Source: Bedellia somnulentella (lineage: Eukaryota; Arthropoda; Insecta; Lepidoptera; Bedelliidae). From it: a stretch of DNA of 64,000 nucleotides. Below, piece by piece: positions 62,188-64,000 of this stretch. The position numbers were made by a program, and so were the translations under genes. The notes under the pieces were generated by a model, which did not search any database, was not told the DNA's origin, and worked only from the letters and a program-made list of their open reading frames with translations. The stretch lies in assembly GCA_963576735.1 (NCBI GenBank), contig OY755191.1, positions 12,739,608 to 12,803,607 of the forward strand. The letters are read 5' to 3'. Numbering within the stretch: the first letter of the stretch is position 1; every line of letters begins with the position of its first letter.

Positions 62188-62319
62188 GAACTTAACCATT
62201 TAAGAGAAAAATGTCTGATGATGAAGTGATACCCTTTGAAATCACAGATTATGATATAGACAATGAATTTAATACTCGAAGAGGGGGAAGAAAGAATAAA
62301 AAGGAACATCAAATTTATG
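62188..62319 (+). CDS. TFIP11: TFIP11 first coding exon
   Basis: Acceptor TTTACAG at 62181-62187, 23 bases of 5' UTR, ATG at 62211 and donor G|GTATGT at 62319. It encodes 36 codons plus one base. The acceptor before the ATG implies an upstream noncoding exon. A young SINE-A copy ends about 30 bases upstream of the acceptor. Confidence 0.88.
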
Positions 62320-63573
62320 GTATGTATTTAAATGATATTTTCATCCACATGATGGGTCTAGTAGTGATGGATAGTATGATTTAATTATATCATATCAGAA
62401 TGGATTTAGTTGGAAATCTTTAATGAAAATAATTAATGCTTTTTAACAATTTTTTATATACTATAAGGAGGGAATAATAGGCAAGCCGGCATTCGTAAGA
62501 AAGGTTGCTCGATGAGCAAAAGTCTTTACAATAGTATTACATCCTTGGTGCTTGGTTTTTTTTGCCAAACTTGATAATCTTCGAATTGCTTGATATTTCA
62601 GTTTTAACTTCAGAGTAACATATATCTTTGCCACTATGTGTATAAATATTGCAGATGAATGTTTTTCCTTCATTTCCGATACGCGAAAATATATTAACTT
62701 GGCATTATTTGTCAATTTTAGTACTATGAATATTTTCCATCATTTCAATTACACTTGATTAGCCGCTGAATGTTCCTTTTTTTGCCACAGTGCGCGCTGT
62801 GATCGATTCGTGTTCCCCCACCCCCTACTTTGCACCTAGCGAATAGACCTTTAACGTGTCTGGCAATATAGGGGAACCATACAAATTGTCTGGCTACTGA
62901 GGAAACATCATTTTATAGTTCTCCAAATAACATATATAAAATTTAGATGTTATACTATAACTAAAGTATCATTAAAATTAACCGTACTTTAAGGGTGTCT
63001 GGCAGGGGGTTGCAACTGTACTAAGTGTCTGGCTGTGGACGAGGCGATTTCTAAGATCACCACTAATAAAATATATGAAAACTAAGCTTTATGCTATACC
63101 TAATTTGAGATACATTTTTACACACCTTTACTACCTGTTACCTGCCAAAGCCGGGGCGACCCAAGTTTCATAGCCTGGGATCGTTCTTAGCTGTATAGTG
63201 GACATACACAGAGAAACTTTTAGACTTTATACTATAACTAAGGTCTGGCCATCGCGGGCTCTTGCTCTATTAAGAGAGTAACTTACTATAAAATTTAAGT
63301 TTTGTAACATTAAGTAACTCAAAAAAAGATTTATTATTTGTGATAAAAGTTTTTTTTAACTGTTTCAGACTAATCATGGCTTTCATCATAGAAGTTTTAA
63401 AATGTAATTATGTATTCTTTGATCACCAGGTGTATGGGCCAAAGACAGTGATGATGATGAAAATGAAGATACAATCAGACAAAAATCAAGGAAACCCAAA
63501 GACTACTCAGCTCCTATCGGTTTTGTTGCCGGAGGAGTGCAGCAAGCAGGGAAGAAAAAAGAAGAAAAGAAAG
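62211..63573 (+). CDS. TFIP11: Tuftelin-interacting protein 11 homologue, 5' part (2 coding exons, continues past window)
   Basis: TFIP11 is a G-patch protein that activates the DHX15/Prp43 helicase to take apart the post-splicing lariat spliceosome; the fly homologue also binds septins. Exon 62211-62319 starts MSDDEVIPFEITDYDIDN and exon 63430-63573 gives YGVWAKDSDDDE and PKDYSAPIGFVAGGVQ, matching the TIP_N domain (FEITDWDLQNEF, YGVWA-D-SDDE and DYSAPVNFISAG in vertebrates). The junction ATG|GTATGT to CACCAG|GT is in phase. Exon 2 ends AAAG|GTGACT in phase 1. The G-patch and GCFC regions are not in the window. Confidence 0.92.
62320..63429. other. TFIP11 intron without recognised elements
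   Basis: AT-rich; a GTGTCTGGC motif recurs at 62857, 62996 and 63020. No coding similarity on either strand. Confidence 0.45.
63430..63573 (+). CDS. TFIP11: TFIP11 second coding exon
   Basis: Acceptor CACCAG, 144 nt, ending AAAG|GTGACT. It holds YGVWAKDSDDDENEDTIRQK, PKDYSAPIGFVAGG and a Lys/Glu-rich tail. The following intron contains a GAAA microsatellite and a LINE 3' end. Confidence 0.88.
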
Positions 63574-63589
63574 GTGACTTCATATTTTA

Positions 63590-63830
63590 ATTCAAAGAAA
63601 GAAAGAAAGAAAGAAAAACGTTTATTCGCCATTTGTAGGCACAAGAAGAACAAGTAACATAAATTTTTACAACTTAATTTTAACAACAAAGAGAATCAAT
63701 AAAAAACATACAAAAATTTGTCATGCACTTCCCGTGCCATCCGAACAGCGAATTGGTGCTGTCTCAGCATTTTCTGTGAGCTTTTGACTCACAGAACTGA
63801 TTTTCAGACAACACCATTCAACATATTGGT
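63590..63830 (-). mobile_element. LINE 3' end with (GAAA)n tail
   Basis: + strand GAAAGAAAGAAAGAAAAACG then TTTATTCGCC; the - strand reads CTGAAAATCAGTTCTGTGAG, like the piece at 33530. Confidence 0.6.
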
Positions 63831-63854
63831 AGTACATTATATGATAGAATCCAT

Positions 63855-64000
63855 AAGGAGATGCTGCATAAAAGAACTGGGGTATCTGATATAGTCTTGA
63901 GAATTCCCTAACTTAAGTGAGCGTGGTACATTGCTGGCAGAACCAATCGCCATTTCGGCTTGAAGGTTCTGGAAAGTTCTGATTCTTTTCTGGTACTTGA
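63855..64000 (+). pseudogene. LINE fragment of the GATGAT-tailed family, cut by window end
   Basis: Diverged RIHKEMLHKRTGVSDIV and FGLKVLE correspond to [17 protein letters not shown] and WGSKVLE of the copy at 46870. Confidence 0.65.

Overview
The window is nuclear DNA from an animal, almost certainly a moth or butterfly. It is AT-rich, its genes are split by GT-AG introns of hundreds to thousands of bases, and it is packed with repeat types typical of Lepidoptera: RTE-like LINE 3' ends with TATG or GATGAT tails, tRNA-derived SINEs, and fold-back and TIR elements. There is no operon, ribosome binding site, CRISPR array or bacterial gene.

Three host genes can be read exon by exon from splice sites, codon phase and family motifs. 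(1) PI4K2A, a type II phosphatidylinositol 4-kinase, lies on the + strand in ten coding exons (3654-22347) and gives a 461-residue protein. (2) FHIP2A (FAM160B/RAI16-like), a subunit of the FTS-Hook-FHIP dynein adaptor complex, lies on the - strand in fourteen coding exons (60292 down to 31033) and gives 796 residues, including a 27-nt microexon. (3) The 5' end of TFIP11 (tuftelin-interacting protein 11, a spliceosome-disassembly factor) lies on the + strand; its first two coding exons (62211-62319 and 63430-63573) are present and the rest is beyond the window. PI4K2A and FHIP2A are tail to tail about 8.7 kb apart. FHIP2A and TFIP11 are head to head and may share a promoter region between 60.3 and 62.2 kb.

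By region: 1-3.6 kb holds a hAT-like element (683-2501) with an 8-bp target duplication, which itself contains a LINE fragment and a SINE. 3.6-22.3 kb is PI4K2A, its introns full of a roughly 245-bp SINE ('SINE-A'), a tRNA-derived SINE ('SINE-B'), tRNA-headed fold-back elements ('SINE-C') and hairpin elements. 22.3-31 kb is intergenic and repeat-rich. 31-60.3 kb is FHIP2A. Its introns hold a Harbinger-like remnant with a MADF reading frame, a TTAA-flanked element with a THAP exon, a broken Tc1/mariner-like transposon with about 500-bp inverted repeats, an inverted-repeat element around a decayed DIRS-like polymerase with a 58-bp tandem array, an inverted segmental duplication split by a hAT element, a hAT MITE, and a 1.9-kb element (58177-60097) with 14 copies of a TCGCGACCGTAG-like motif. 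60.3-64 kb holds the divergent promoter region and the TFIP11 start.

Nested insertions give a relative chronology: RTE LINE ends and old SINE-A copies come first, then TIR elements and MITEs, then young SINE-A copies with intact target duplications. The strongest candidates for something undescribed are the TCGCGACCGTAG element, the CTG-duplicating MITE family and the TTAA/THAP element.
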